Source of the DNA: Hallerella sp963660435
Lineage (GTDB): Bacteria > Fibrobacterota > Fibrobacteria > Fibrobacterales > Fibrobacteraceae
DNA length: 64,000 bases
Assembly (NCBI GenBank): GCA_963660435.1
Contig: CAVKYI010000001.1
Span: 1-64,000 of the forward strand
Direction: 5' to 3'
The notes under the pieces are model-generated. The model had not been told where the DNA came from. It saw only the letters and a list, made by a program, of their open reading frames with translations, and did not search any database. Position numbers and translations under genes: made by a program. This document shows positions 34,524-42,593 of the stretch, in pieces (within the stretch, counting starts at the first letter, position 1; each line of letters begins with the position of its first letter).

Positions 34524-35687
34524 ATGATTTCGTTTTCTTCCGCGGTGCAGGAATCCATGCCGAAAGCTCTTGCCGGGATGCCGTTGCTTTCCATTGCCCT
34601 GGTGGACTATTCGGACGAGCTGGAAATCAAGAATCGGGCTTTTGCGCTTTTTTGCGAAAGGAACGGATTGCCGCATCCCGAAAGAATTGTCGAAAGCCCG
34701 CTACCCCGTAATTACCGGACGACGACGAAACGCCGGGCGGTCTTTGAAAATGGCGCCTTTAGACTTTCTTTCGGAGACGGTGAATGCCTGGAATATGCGG
34801 AACCGCTCGAACCGGGAGAGCATCTGGCAATATACCGCTTTGTCGAAGAGACCCTGAAAAAGCCTGCGTTCGTCTCGCTTGCCAAGGCCTTGAACTGGGT
34901 TGTCATCCGCGGCTCGTACCGGCATCGCGCGGTGATTTTCAACGTGAGCGAAATGAACGCCTCGGTTGTCCGAAAGCTCAAGCTCGTGGGCGAACACTTG
35001 AAGTCGTCTGAGCTGGGGATCGTTTCCGCGCATGTCTATTTCGACCCGAGCCGTTCCGACTACTATCTGGAAGCGGTGCGCCCGGCAGACGCGCTCGGAT
35101 TCAAGACTCTTTTTGGCCCGAAGGAACTTGCGCTTGACCTTGGCGCGTTCCGCCTGAAGTATCCCGTTACGGGCTTTAGCCAAATCAACGAGTCGCAGAT
35201 CCCGAACCTGCTCGCCTTTGCCGGGAAAATGTTAAGGCCTTCGAAAAAGGATTCCCTTCTGGATTTGTATTGCGGCTACGGACTTTTTTCGTTCGGCCTG
35301 GGCGAACAGGTCGCTTCGACGTGGGGCGCGGAATGGGAAGGGCCTTCGATCGAATGCGCAAAGAACAGCGCGCGTTTTTTGAAGAGGCCTGCGAAATTTG
35401 TCGCCGGGAAAATCGACAGGGACTTTGTGGAAAGGTCCATTCCCAGAGGCTCCGGTTCGGAACTGGTGCTTCTCGATCCGCCGCGTTCCGGTGTCGAAGC
35501 GGGCGTGATCGCGGCTCTTGCGAAGCGAAACCCGATGCGCGTTCTGCATGTTTTCTGCGGAACGGACGAAATTCCGCGTTCCCTGAACCAGTGGAAGCTT
35601 TCGGGTTACAAGGCCACAAGCATCCAGCCGCTAGACCTGTTCCCGGGAACGCCGCACCTGGAAACGATGGTGCTGCTAGAAAAGTAG
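34524..35687 (+). CDS. TrmA/RlmC/RlmD-family RNA (uracil-5-)-methyltransferase
   Basis: 387 aa. The class I SAM fold is clear: FSQIN at about 222, motif I DLYCGYGLFSFG, DPPRSGVEAG and the C-terminal YKATSIQPLDLFPGTPHLET. The catalytic cysteine of the family lies in the VLHVFCGTDEIP segment where others have SCNP. No N-terminal TRAM domain and no Fe-S cysteine cluster are visible, which argues for a TrmA-like or RlmC-like enzyme without the cluster. The exact target (tRNA U54 or a 23S rRNA uridine) cannot be told. Confidence 0.8.
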   Translation: MISFSSAVQESMPKALAGMPLLSIALVDYSDELEIKNRAFALFCERNGLPHPERIVESPLPRNYRTTTKRRAVFENGAFRLSFGDGECLEYAEPLEPGEHLAIYRFVEETLKKPAFVSLAKALNWVVIRGSYRHRAVIFNVSEMNASVVRKLKLVGEHLKSSELGIVSAHVYFDPSRSDYYLEAVRPADALGFKTLFGPKELALDLGAFRLKYPVTGFSQINESQIPNLLAFAGKMLRPSKKDSLLDLYCGYGLFSFGLGEQVASTWGAEWEGPSIECAKNSARFLKRPAKFVAGKIDRDFVERSIPRGSGSELVLLDPPRSGVEAGVIAALAKRNPMRVLHVFCGTDEIPRSLNQWKLSGYKATSIQPLDLFPGTPHLETMVLLEK

Positions 35688-35703
35688 CCGGTAAAGATTT
35701 TTA

Positions 35704-37767
35704 ATGGAGGAAATGACCCGGATGAACTCGACCAAGCGGAAACTGGCTGCGAAAAAGTTTTCCGAATTCTGGAAAGACAAGGGATACGAGAAAGGCGAAT
35801 GCCAGACGTTCTGGATTTCCCTTCTGCGAGACGTTTTCGGCGTGGAACATCCCGAGGAAATCGTGAGCTTCGAAAGCCAGGTGAAGCTTTCGAGTACGAG
35901 CTTCATCGATGCCTACATCGCACCGACGAAGGTTCTCGTCGAACAGAAATCCATCGACAAGGATTTGCGTGCGCCGATCAGGCAGGCGGACGGAACTTTC
36001 CTTACGCCGTTCGAACAGGCGAAGCGTTACGCAAGCGAGCTCCCGCTGTCAAGACATCCGCGCTACGTCGTAACGAGCAACTTCAAGAGCTTTCTCATCT
36101 ACGATATGGAAAATCCGCAGGGCGAACCGGAAGAAGTCCTGCTCGAAAACCTGGAAAGGGAATATTCCCGGCTGAACTTTCTGGTAGATGCTCGAAGCGA
36201 AGCGCTGAAAAGGGAACTGGAAGTTTCGATCAAGGCGGGTGAACTTGTCGGGAAGATCTATGACGCTCTCGCCAAGGAGTTCGGAAGTTCCCCGACTGCG
36301 GAAGATTTGCACAGCCTGAACGTACTCTGCGTGCGGCTGGTTTTTTGCCTTTACGCGGAAGACGCGGGAATCTTTGCGAAGGAACAGTTTTACCTATACA
36401 TGAAAAGCTTCCGTCCGGAAAACATGCGAATGGCGCTCAAGGATCTTTTCAAGACGCTCGACACGCCCGAATCTTCGCGCGAAAAGTTCTTGGAACCGAA
36501 ACTGCGGGATTTCCCTTATGTGAACGGTTCGCTTTTCAAGGAACAGGCGAACGAAACGATTCCTCCGATAACCGAAGAGACGGCGAAAGTTCTGCTGGAC
36601 CGTGCGAGCCGGGACTTTGACTGGTCGGAAATTTCCCCCACGATTTTCGGAGCGGTCTTCGAAAGTACGCTCAACCCGGAAACTCGTCGCAAGGGTGGAA
36701 TGCATTACACGAGCATCGAGAACATCCACAAGGTGATAGACCCGCTGTTTCTCGACGATCTTCGTGCGGAATTCGAAAAAATCAAGCAAGCGACAGTTGC
36801 GAAAGCGCGCAACGCGGAACTTTTGAACTTCCAGAAAAAACTGGGACGGCTCAAGTTTCTCGACCCGGCGTGTGGCAGCGGAAACTTTCTGACCGAAACT
36901 TACATCAGTTTGCGCACTCTCGAAAACGAGGCGCTCTCCTTGCGTCACGACGGCGAAGCGGTACTCGATGTCTATGACGATTCGATCTTCGTGAAAATCG
37001 GACAGTTCTACGGCATTGAAATCAACGACTTCGCGGTGACGGTCGCAAAGACCGCGCTCTGGATTGCCGAAAGCCAGATGATGGAAAAGACGTCGGAAAT
37101 TCTCAATCGCAACCTGGAATTTCTTCCGCTCAAGACAAACGCGAACATCGTCGAAGGGAACGCTTTGCGGATGGACTGGGAATATCTGCACGCGGAAGAT
37201 TACGAACTTTCCCTGTTTGCGGATAGGTTGAACATCGTTCATCCAAAGGATATCCGCCCAGGCATGAAAATGACCGTTGCCGAATCGGGAAAGCGTTATG
37301 ACACGCTCACGGTCGTGACAGAAAATGTCCATCTTGGAATGAGCGAGAAAAAGATGGGCGAGAAAAATGTTTACGACTACATCATGGGGAATCCGCCGTT
37401 CGTAGGAGCGCGCCTCATGTCCGCAAGCCAGAAAAGCGACGTGGCCTTTGTATGGGGAAACGCGAAAAACATCGGAAATGCGGACTATGTCTCGTGCTGG
37501 TACAGGAAAGCCACCGATCTGATACACGGCACAAATACGAAATGCGCGCTCGTCTCCACGAACTCCATCACGCAGGGCGAGCAGGTCGCAATCGTGTGGA
37601 TGCCACTCTTTGCGCAGGGAATAAAAATTGACTTTGCGTACAGAACTTTCCGCTGGGATAGCGAGAGCGCGGAAAAAGCGCATGTCCACTGCGTGATTGT
37701 GGGATTTTCGGATGAAAGGAAACAGAATACAGGAATCAGGAATCAGGAATCAGAAATCAGGAATTAG
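35704..37767 (+). CDS. MmeI-like type IIL restriction-modification protein, N-terminal part (frameshifted)
   Basis: 687 aa before a TAG inside a heptamer array. Residues 1-150 form a PD-(D/E)XK-like nuclease: D69, E80 and K82 in FIDAYIAPTKVLVEQK, almost the numbering of MmeI. A helical linker leads to a gamma-type adenine methyltransferase with motif I LDPACGSGNF (about 386) and motif IV NPPF (about 562). The protein then reads HVHCVIVGFSDER and runs into the repeats. The C-terminal target-recognition part continues in another frame (next entry). Start is uncertain among ATGs at 35704, 35713 and 35722. Type IIL enzymes combine cutting, methylation and recognition in one chain. Confidence 0.85.
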   Translation: MEEMTRMNSTKRKLAAKKFSEFWKDKGYEKGECQTFWISLLRDVFGVEHPEEIVSFESQVKLSSTSFIDAYIAPTKVLVEQKSIDKDLRAPIRQADGTFLTPFEQAKRYASELPLSRHPRYVVTSNFKSFLIYDMENPQGEPEEVLLENLEREYSRLNFLVDARSEALKRELEVSIKAGELVGKIYDALAKEFGSSPTAEDLHSLNVLCVRLVFCLYAEDAGIFAKEQFYLYMKSFRPENMRMALKDLFKTLDTPESSREKFLEPKLRDFPYVNGSLFKEQANETIPPITEETAKVLLDRASRDFDWSEISPTIFGAVFESTLNPETRRKGGMHYTSIENIHKVIDPLFLDDLRAEFEKIKQATVAKARNAELLNFQKKLGRLKFLDPACGSGNFLTETYISLRTLENEALSLRHDGEAVLDVYDDSIFVKIGQFYGIEINDFAVTVAKTALWIAESQMMEKTSEILNRNLEFLPLKTNANIVEGNALRMDWEYLHAEDYELSLFADRLNIVHPKDIRPGMKMTVAESGKRYDTLTVVTENVHLGMSEKKMGEKNVYDYIMGNPPFVGARLMSASQKSDVAFVWGNAKNIGNADYVSCWYRKATDLIHGTNTKCALVSTNSITQGEQVAIVWMPLFAQGIKIDFAYRTFRWDSESAEKAHVHCVIVGFSDERKQNTGIRNQESEIRN

Positions 37768-38900
37768 AAAACAGGAAAGAGGAAGCAGAAATCAGGAGAC
37801 AGGAAGCGGGAATAAAATTCATCATCGACGAGAAAGGCGAAAGGCACGAGGCGAAAAACATCAACGGATACCTTTTGGACGCGTCGGACATCTTCGTGGA
37901 CAGTCGCCAGAAGCCTCTTTGCCCTGTCCCTGAAATCGGAATCGGGAACAAGCCGATTGACAATGGAAACTATCTCTTTACGGAAGAAGAGAAAGACGCG
38001 TTTGTCAAGAAAGAGCCGCGCGCAGAAAAATACTTCAGGAAGTGGCTTGGATCGGACGAGTTTATCAACCGCTACAACAGATGGTGTCTGTGGCTCGGGG
38101 ACGCGGACCCGGCGGAGCTTGTAAAAATTCCGCTAGTGATAGAGCGCGTAAAGGCCGTGCGCGAGTTCCGCCTAAAAAGCAGGAGCGCGCCGACAAGGAA
38201 GCTCGCGGAAAAGCCGACGCATTTTCACGTGGAGAATATGCCGAAGGGAACGTCCATTCTTATTCCGGAAACCTCTTCAGAGCGTAGAAATTACATCCCT
38301 ATGGGATTTATTACTCCGGGAGTCCTTTGCAGCAATGCGGTGCGGCTCATTCCCGACGCAACGCTCTTCCACTTCGGCGTTCTCACGAGTAGCGTCCACA
38401 TGGCATGGATGCGCGCCGTTTGCGGAAGGCTCAAGAGCGATTACCGGTACTCGAAGGACATCGTGTACAATAATTTCCCGTGGCCGGGTTATACAGGAAT
38501 CAGTAGTCAGAAAATAGGAATTAGGAATCAGGATAAAAACGGAGGAGATTATGGTTCGGAATGTGGAGGATTTGATAATCTGGCAGAGGGCGATGGATTT
38601 GACGGTGGAAATTTAGGACTCCAAAAACTGAGTCCTGATTCCTTTAATCTGTCTCCTGCTGAAATCCAGCGGATTGAAGCTACCGCCCAAGCCATTCTCG
38701 ATGCCCGCGCCAAATATCCGGAACTTTCGCTTGCCGAGCTCTATGGCGAAAACATGTTCATGTTCCTCGACCTCCGCAAAGCCCACAACGAAAACGACCG
38801 CGCCGTCCTGCAGGCCTACGGATTCCCGCCGAACCTAACCGAAAGCGAGATTGTCGAGAGACTGTTCGAAATGTACGGGAAGCTGGCTGCGAAAAAGTGA
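37716..38900 (+). CDS. MmeI-like type IIL protein, C-terminal target-recognition part (other frame)
   Basis: An open frame runs from 37716 to the TGA at 38900; the first internal ATG is at 37875. From about 37812 it is clearly the continuation of the upstream gene: KFIIDEKGERHEAKNINGYL, then DIFVDSRQKPLCPVPEIGIG, the recognition region, NNFPWPGY, and the closing helical domain AQAILDARAKYPELSLAELY. An insertion of about 50 codons (38495-38657) after NNFPWPGYT keeps the frame open. Adding one heptamer to the array upstream would join both parts into about 1067 aa. As it stands the fragment may not be translated. Confidence 0.8.
   Translation, partial: KETEYRNQESGIRNQELENRKEEAEIRRQEAGIKFIIDEKGERHEAKNINGYLLDASDIFVDSRQKPLCPVPEIGIGNKPIDNGNYLFTEEEKDAFVKKEPRAEKYFRKWLGSDEFINRYNRWCLWLGDADPAELVKIPLVIERVKAVREFRLKSRSAPTRKLAEKPTHFHVENMPKGTSILIPETSSERRNYIPMGFITPGVLCSNAVRLIPDATLFHFGVLTSSVHMAWMRAVCGRLKSDYRYSKDIVYNNFPWPGYTGISSQKIGIRNQDKNGGDYGSECGGFDNLAEGDGFDGGNLGLQKLSPDSFNLSPAEIQRIEATAQAILDARAKYPELSLAELYGENMFMFLDLRKAHNENDRAVLQAYGFPPNLTESEIVERLFEMYGKLAAKK
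37724..37807 (+). repeat. Degenerate heptamer array, consensus AGGAATC, in the R-M gene
   Basis: Twelve consecutive 7-nt units: AGAATAC, three exact AGGAATC (37731-37751), then AGAAATC, AGGAATT, AGAAAAC, AGGAAAG, AGGAAGC, AGAAATC, AGGAGAC, AGGAAGC. All begin with AG. The TAG that ends the upstream frame is inside unit 6-7. Since 7 is not a multiple of 3, a unit gain or loss changes frame. Confidence 0.92.
38495..38657 (+). mobile_element. Small insertion bounded by oppositely oriented AGGAATC heptamers
   Basis: Left side: six direct heptamers at 38495-38536 (AGGAATC, AGTAGTC, AGAAAAT, AGGAATT, AGGAATC, AGGATAA). Middle: a GGAGGAG ribosome site and a 21-codon gene stub. Right side: four heptamers in reverse orientation at 38630-38657 (GAGTCCT, GATTCCT, TTAATCT, GTCTCCT). 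It interrupts the conserved segment between NNFPWPG and the final helices of the R-M protein. Mobility is inferred from the structure only. Confidence 0.55.
38551..38616 (+). pseudogene. Stub of a four-helix-bundle (S23/IVP, TIGR02436-type) gene
   Basis: ATG at 38551 with a strong GGAGGAG SD at 38541-38547. It encodes 21 aa, MVRNVEDLIIWQRAMDLTVE plus one residue, then TAG. The EDLIIWQRAMDL stretch is the hallmark N-terminal helix of the four-helix-bundle proteins encoded in 23S rRNA intervening sequences and of Avd-like proteins. The remaining roughly 100 residues are missing, so this is a truncated copy. Confidence 0.6.
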
Positions 38901-38922
38901 ATGTTGCTATATTCCGTAAACG

Positions 38923-39513
38923 ATGAACACTCTTGACTGCATTTTTTCCCGGCGCAGCACGCGCAACTACAAGCCTCTTCCCGTGGAAAAGGAAAAGCTT
39001 CTGAAAATCGTCGAAGCGGGCCGCTTTGCGCCGAGCGGCGGCAACAACCAGACGAATCACTTTCTGGTCATCCAAAACGCGGATGTCCGGAAGACTCTCG
39101 TCTCGCTGGTGGAAAAGGCTTTTGCCAAAATGCCGTTGACGGAAGGGATGTATCGGAGCATCAAGAATTCCATCTTGAGTTCGCAGAAGGGCGGGTACGT
39201 TTTTTTCTATAACGCTCCCGTTCTCATCGTCGTCGCGAACCAAAGGGATTACGGCAACAACATGGCGGACGCGGCGATCGCCATCGAAAACATGATGCTC
39301 GAAGCGAACGAGATCGATCTCGGCAGCTGCTGGATAAACCAGCTTCGCTGGCTGAACGAAGATCCGGAAATTCTCCGCTATCTGCAATCGCTCGGGCTTG
39401 GCGAAAACGAACGCGTCTATGGTTCGCTTGCCGTCGGCTATCCCGAAACCTCCGACGGACTTCCGCTCCGAAAACCCCTGGAGCGAAAAGGGAATCCGGT
39501 AACCTGGATTTAA
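38923..39513 (+). CDS. Nitroreductase-family protein
   Basis: 196 aa. FMN-binding signature SRRSTRNYKPLPVEKEKL at the N-terminus, APSGGNNQTNHFLVI, and the later block MADAAIAIENMMLEANEIDLGSC (part). These enzymes reduce nitro compounds, quinones or other acceptors with NAD(P)H. The substrate is unknown. A TATATT at 38908-38913 lies 9 nt before the ATG and no SD is visible. Confidence 0.9.
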   Translation: MNTLDCIFSRRSTRNYKPLPVEKEKLLKIVEAGRFAPSGGNNQTNHFLVIQNADVRKTLVSLVEKAFAKMPLTEGMYRSIKNSILSSQKGGYVFFYNAPVLIVVANQRDYGNNMADAAIAIENMMLEANEIDLGSCWINQLRWLNEDPEILRYLQSLGLGENERVYGSLAVGYPETSDGLPLRKPLERKGNPVTWI

Positions 39514-39518
39514 AACGC

Positions 39519-39651
39519 TTTTTACACGGAATTTGCGGATTCTTCTGCAAAACGGGAGTCTCGCTGTGTAAATTTTATGAAAATCGGTGAGCGATCGGTC
39601 TTGTCCTGGGCCTGTTGCCATTGACAAACGTTTGCCTTTTCCGTGTAAAAA
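39519..39651. promoter_or_regulatory. 13-bp inverted repeat flanking the promoter region of the TIGR02147 gene
   Basis: TTTTTACACGGAA (39519-39531) and its exact inverse TTCCGTGTAAAAA (39639-39651) lie at the two ends of the 141-bp spacer; the right copy ends 3 nt before the ATG at 39655. A half-site GTGTAAA is at 39566-39572. They could be operator sites for the adjacent regulator or form a stem. Confidence 0.5.
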
Positions 39652-39654
39652 TTT

Positions 39655-40515
39655 ATGTTTAAAATCGATATGTCGGCGATAGACAAGCTTTTTGATTACG
39701 ACGATTACCGTCGTTTCCTGAAAGACTATTTTGACGAGCAGAAAAAACTGCGCGCGGTCTTTTCGCATCGCTTTTTTGCCGCGAAGGCGGGCTTCAGTTC
39801 GTCGTCCTATTGTCTCAACGTAATCCGCGGGCGCTTTAACCTGACGGAAAAATCCATCGCCAAGATGACGAAAGCGATGGGGCTGAACAATAGCCAGTCC
39901 AGGTATTTTGCGGCTCTCGTGGAATACAACCAGGCAAAGCGTGTCGAGGAACGCGAAAACGCCTGGGAAGAAATCGTCCAGATTCGTTCCAAAAGTGAAT
40001 TCGTTCACGTTTCGCACGACCAGAAGGATTTTTTTTCCAAGTGGTATTATCCGGTTTTGCGGGAGCTTGTCTGCCATCCGGATTTCAACGGCGACATGAG
40101 GCATCTTGCTCGGACGATTGTTCCTTCGATTTCGACGGAAGAAGCCCGGGCGGCCGTTCTCGACATGATGCGCTGGAAACTCGTCGAAAAGGATTCGAAC
40201 GGCAGGTTTCACCGCACGTCGCTGATGCTCGATGCGAAAAACGTTTCCCCGATGGATCTTCGGCAAATTCGGCGCGAGTATGTGCAACAGGCGATTGGAG
40301 CCGTGGAATCGAAAAAGCCGAGCGAACGCTTTGCGACCTTTACGACGCTCGCGATGAGCGAAAAGTCCTATGACTATGCGGTCAAGGTTCTGGAAGAGGC
40401 CCGGCAAAAAATCATGGCGAAAGCTTCCGACGATCCTTCGGTGGAAAAAATTTACGAGATGATGATTGTCGCCTATCCGATGAGCGAAAGATTGGGCAAG
40501 GAGAATAAAAAATGA
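39655..40515 (+). CDS. TIGR02147/DUF4423-family protein (putative regulator)
   Basis: 286 aa. The N-terminal part starts IDKLFDYDDYRRFLKDYFDEQKKLRAVFSHRFFAAKAGFSSSSYCLNVIRG (given only to 20 residues in families: YRRFLKDYFDEQKK), then an HTH-like segment FNLTEKSIAKMTKAMGL. The C-terminal half matches the helical DUF4423 region. This paralogous family is expanded in Fibrobacter and found in Bdellovibrio-like genomes; its role is unproven but an N-terminal HTH suggests gene control. Its stop overlaps the ATG of the LamG lipoprotein (ATGA), so the two are co-expressed. Confidence 0.85.
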   Translation: MFKIDMSAIDKLFDYDDYRRFLKDYFDEQKKLRAVFSHRFFAAKAGFSSSSYCLNVIRGRFNLTEKSIAKMTKAMGLNNSQSRYFAALVEYNQAKRVEERENAWEEIVQIRSKSEFVHVSHDQKDFFSKWYYPVLRELVCHPDFNGDMRHLARTIVPSISTEEARAAVLDMMRWKLVEKDSNGRFHRTSLMLDAKNVSPMDLRQIRREYVQQAIGAVESKKPSERFATFTTLAMSEKSYDYAVKVLEEARQKIMAKASDDPSVEKIYEMMIVAYPMSERLGKENKK

Positions 40516-42071
40516 AATATTCTTTTGCGCTGATTCCTTTGTGCGTAATTGTCTGTTCGCTTTTCTTAGGGTGTTCGGATAGTAGAAATGCCGGCGGTGT
40601 GACGGATATCGGCAATTCCATCGCGGGAAGGGTCTTTCTTTCGGACGGTGTCACGCCTGCGGTGAATGCCCGTGTCGTCGCCTATGACGATTCCTGGAAA
40701 AATATCCGGATAGCGGATTCCGTCGTCGCGTTCTCGGACAGTTCGGGAAACTTTTTCCTTGAAAATGTCGAAAGCGATATGCGGGTCCTGTATGCGGGCA
40801 AGGAAAACGAGAATATTCTTGTCGGTCATGTCGAGGATTCGATGAAAGTCGTGCTGGGAACGTCCAAGTCGCTTTCCGGAAAAATTTCCATGGAGTCTTC
40901 CGGCCTGGTGCGAATAGTCGGAACGAACCTGACCGCGGACATCAATTCGGACGGGGAATTCTTTTTCGATTCGATTCCGCCAGGAAACATTTCGCTTGTC
41001 TATGTCCAGAATTCGGAATCGCGTTCGTCCTTTGACTTCAATACGACAGATACGCGGTCGGAAATCACTCTTCCGCTTCTAAGGACTTTTACGGAGACGG
41101 ATTCCATTCTGGTCGTTGCGGACGCTTCGCTGTATTCGGATTCTTCCTATGGTGCGGCGTTCGGTTCTTCGCTCGTGACGGCGGTTTCGGTAACGCTCGA
41201 AAGTTCGCCGAAGGAGACGCTTCGAAATTTCGCAATGCCTGTGAAGTTTAACGATAGGATTGACTTTGCCGCCTTTTCGAAACCGGATTCGTTCGAGGTG
41301 GTCCTGGATAACGGGAACGCCCTGGATTTCGAGGTGGATTACTGGACACCGCGCGCTTCGCAAGGCGTTCTGTGGGTGCGTCTGGATTCTCTCGAATCGG
41401 GAGCCGAAACCGTAAACTTGTATTTAGTCCGTCGTGACGGGAAGACTACGTCCCGAGCCTTCTTGCGTTCGGACTCGGTTCTTGCCGCGCTCCACTTGAA
41501 CGGCGATGCGCAGATTCATGCTTCATCGGATTCGGACAAGGCCTATGGGTTTATCGGTTACGGGGCGACTTTTTCCGCTGGACAGTACATTTCCCTGGAC
41601 TCGCTGAATCCTTTTGCCGGTGACTTTACGCTTTCGGCTTGGGCGTTGTGGAACGGAACGAATGGGACGCATCAGGTCCTGTTTGCCAAGCGCGCTTCGG
41701 CGGATTCGACGATTTTCCAGTGGTATTATGACGGAATCAACTCGGCGTTTGCCGTTTACAATGTCGCTCGCTGGGATTCGATTTCGGGGGCGAATTCGGC
41801 GGTGGATACGACGGGCTGGAACTTGCTTGGCCTGGTTTCCCGAAACGATACGATTTCGATGTTCGTAAATGGGACGCAAATCGGCGAACCGGTCGCCTTT
41901 CCTCTTTACAAGACGGATATCGGCGTTCCGCTTCGCGTCGGCGGCAACGAGGTCGCGGAAGAATTCTGGAACGGCTCGCTTGACGAAATTCGGGTGGAGA
42001 ACACGGCTCGGTCCGCGGAATGGCTGCGGATGGAATACGTGACCCAGCGACCGGCGGGGAATCGGAACTGA
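40512..42071 (+). CDS. DUF2341/LamG-domain lipoprotein
   Basis: 519 aa. Signal peptide with lipobox FLGC (C21). Residues about 30-200 are carboxypeptidase-regulatory-like beta domains (AGRVFLSDGVTPAVNARVVAY). DUF2341 spans about 225-300 (MPVKFNDRIDF). A LamG/concanavalin-like domain covers about 330-515 (FTLSAWALWNGTNGTHQVLF, SLDEIRVENTARSAEWLRM). Such proteins are thought to bind glycans or other surface partners. It is translationally coupled to the TIGR02147 gene, a pairing that suggests the regulator controls this surface protein. Confidence 0.85.
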   Translation: MKYSFALIPLCVIVCSLFLGCSDSRNAGGVTDIGNSIAGRVFLSDGVTPAVNARVVAYDDSWKNIRIADSVVAFSDSSGNFFLENVESDMRVLYAGKENENILVGHVEDSMKVVLGTSKSLSGKISMESSGLVRIVGTNLTADINSDGEFFFDSIPPGNISLVYVQNSESRSSFDFNTTDTRSEITLPLLRTFTETDSILVVADASLYSDSSYGAAFGSSLVTAVSVTLESSPKETLRNFAMPVKFNDRIDFAAFSKPDSFEVVLDNGNALDFEVDYWTPRASQGVLWVRLDSLESGAETVNLYLVRRDGKTTSRAFLRSDSVLAALHLNGDAQIHASSDSDKAYGFIGYGATFSAGQYISLDSLNPFAGDFTLSAWALWNGTNGTHQVLFAKRASADSTIFQWYYDGINSAFAVYNVARWDSISGANSAVDTTGWNLLGLVSRNDTISMFVNGTQIGEPVAFPLYKTDIGVPLRVGGNEVAEEFWNGSLDEIRVENTARSAEWLRMEYVTQRPAGNRN

Positions 42072-42593
42072 GAGCTTAGGTGAGAGTGAAGAGTGGAATG
42101 TGGAGAGTTGATAGTTGATAGTTCGTTAAGCGATCTGCAAAGGCTTGTGCGAAAAATAGTCATCCTGGAGGGAAGTCAGAACTTGGAACTTAGATTCTAG
42201 AATCGCATACATCTAGGCAAAAGTAAAGCGGACCGCTTTGCAACTCCAAGCTCAAAGATCTCTAAACTAAGCTCTGAACTGCGGAATGGATTCTACCTGC
42301 CCGCAGCAGGCGGGCCTGCCTGTCGGCAGACAGGTCGAGTCTTCGCCTCTCCAGAATGACGGTAGGCGGTAAAGGTTCGTTGTGTTGAACGGTAGTTTCG
42401 TTACACCGTCATCTTGGAGAGTATTCTCGCTTCTCTGTCATCCTGGAGTGTAGCGTAGCGAAACGATAGGATCCACAAGGCTCAGGCTGGATTCTACCTG
42501 TCCGCAGCAGGCGGGTCGGCTCTTTCAGAGCCTCCAGAATGACAGGGAATAGAAGCGGACCGCTTTGCGACTCTAAGATCCAAGCTCTCTTGA
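42072..42593. repeat. 522-bp repeat-rich spacer without genes
   Basis: Six heptamers of a second family (AGAGTGA to ATAGTTC) are at 42083-42124. GTCATCCTGGAG-type units occur forward at 42159, 42408 and 42437 and inverted (CTCCAGAATGAC) at 42349 and 42532. A GGATTCTACCTG...CCGCAGCAGGCGGG block occurs twice (about 42288 and 42489). The palindrome AAAGCGGACCGCTTT occurs at 42225 and, one base shorter each side, at 42553. Together they look like REP-type dispersed repeats. No ORF of note is present. Confidence 0.8.

Noticed and set aside
37724..38657. CRISPR array
   Set aside because: Units are 7 nt, directly adjacent and degenerate, with no spacers and no cas genes nearby.
35704..38900. BREX PglX or a separate type I modification subunit
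   Set aside because: The nuclease triad D69/E80/K82 at the N-terminus and domain order match MmeI-like single-chain enzymes, and no other BREX or hsd gene is nearby.
38758..40407. 549-aa minus-strand frame over the nitroreductase and TIGR02147 genes
   Set aside because: Covers three plus-strand genes with clear families and the spacer with the inverted repeat; no own motifs.
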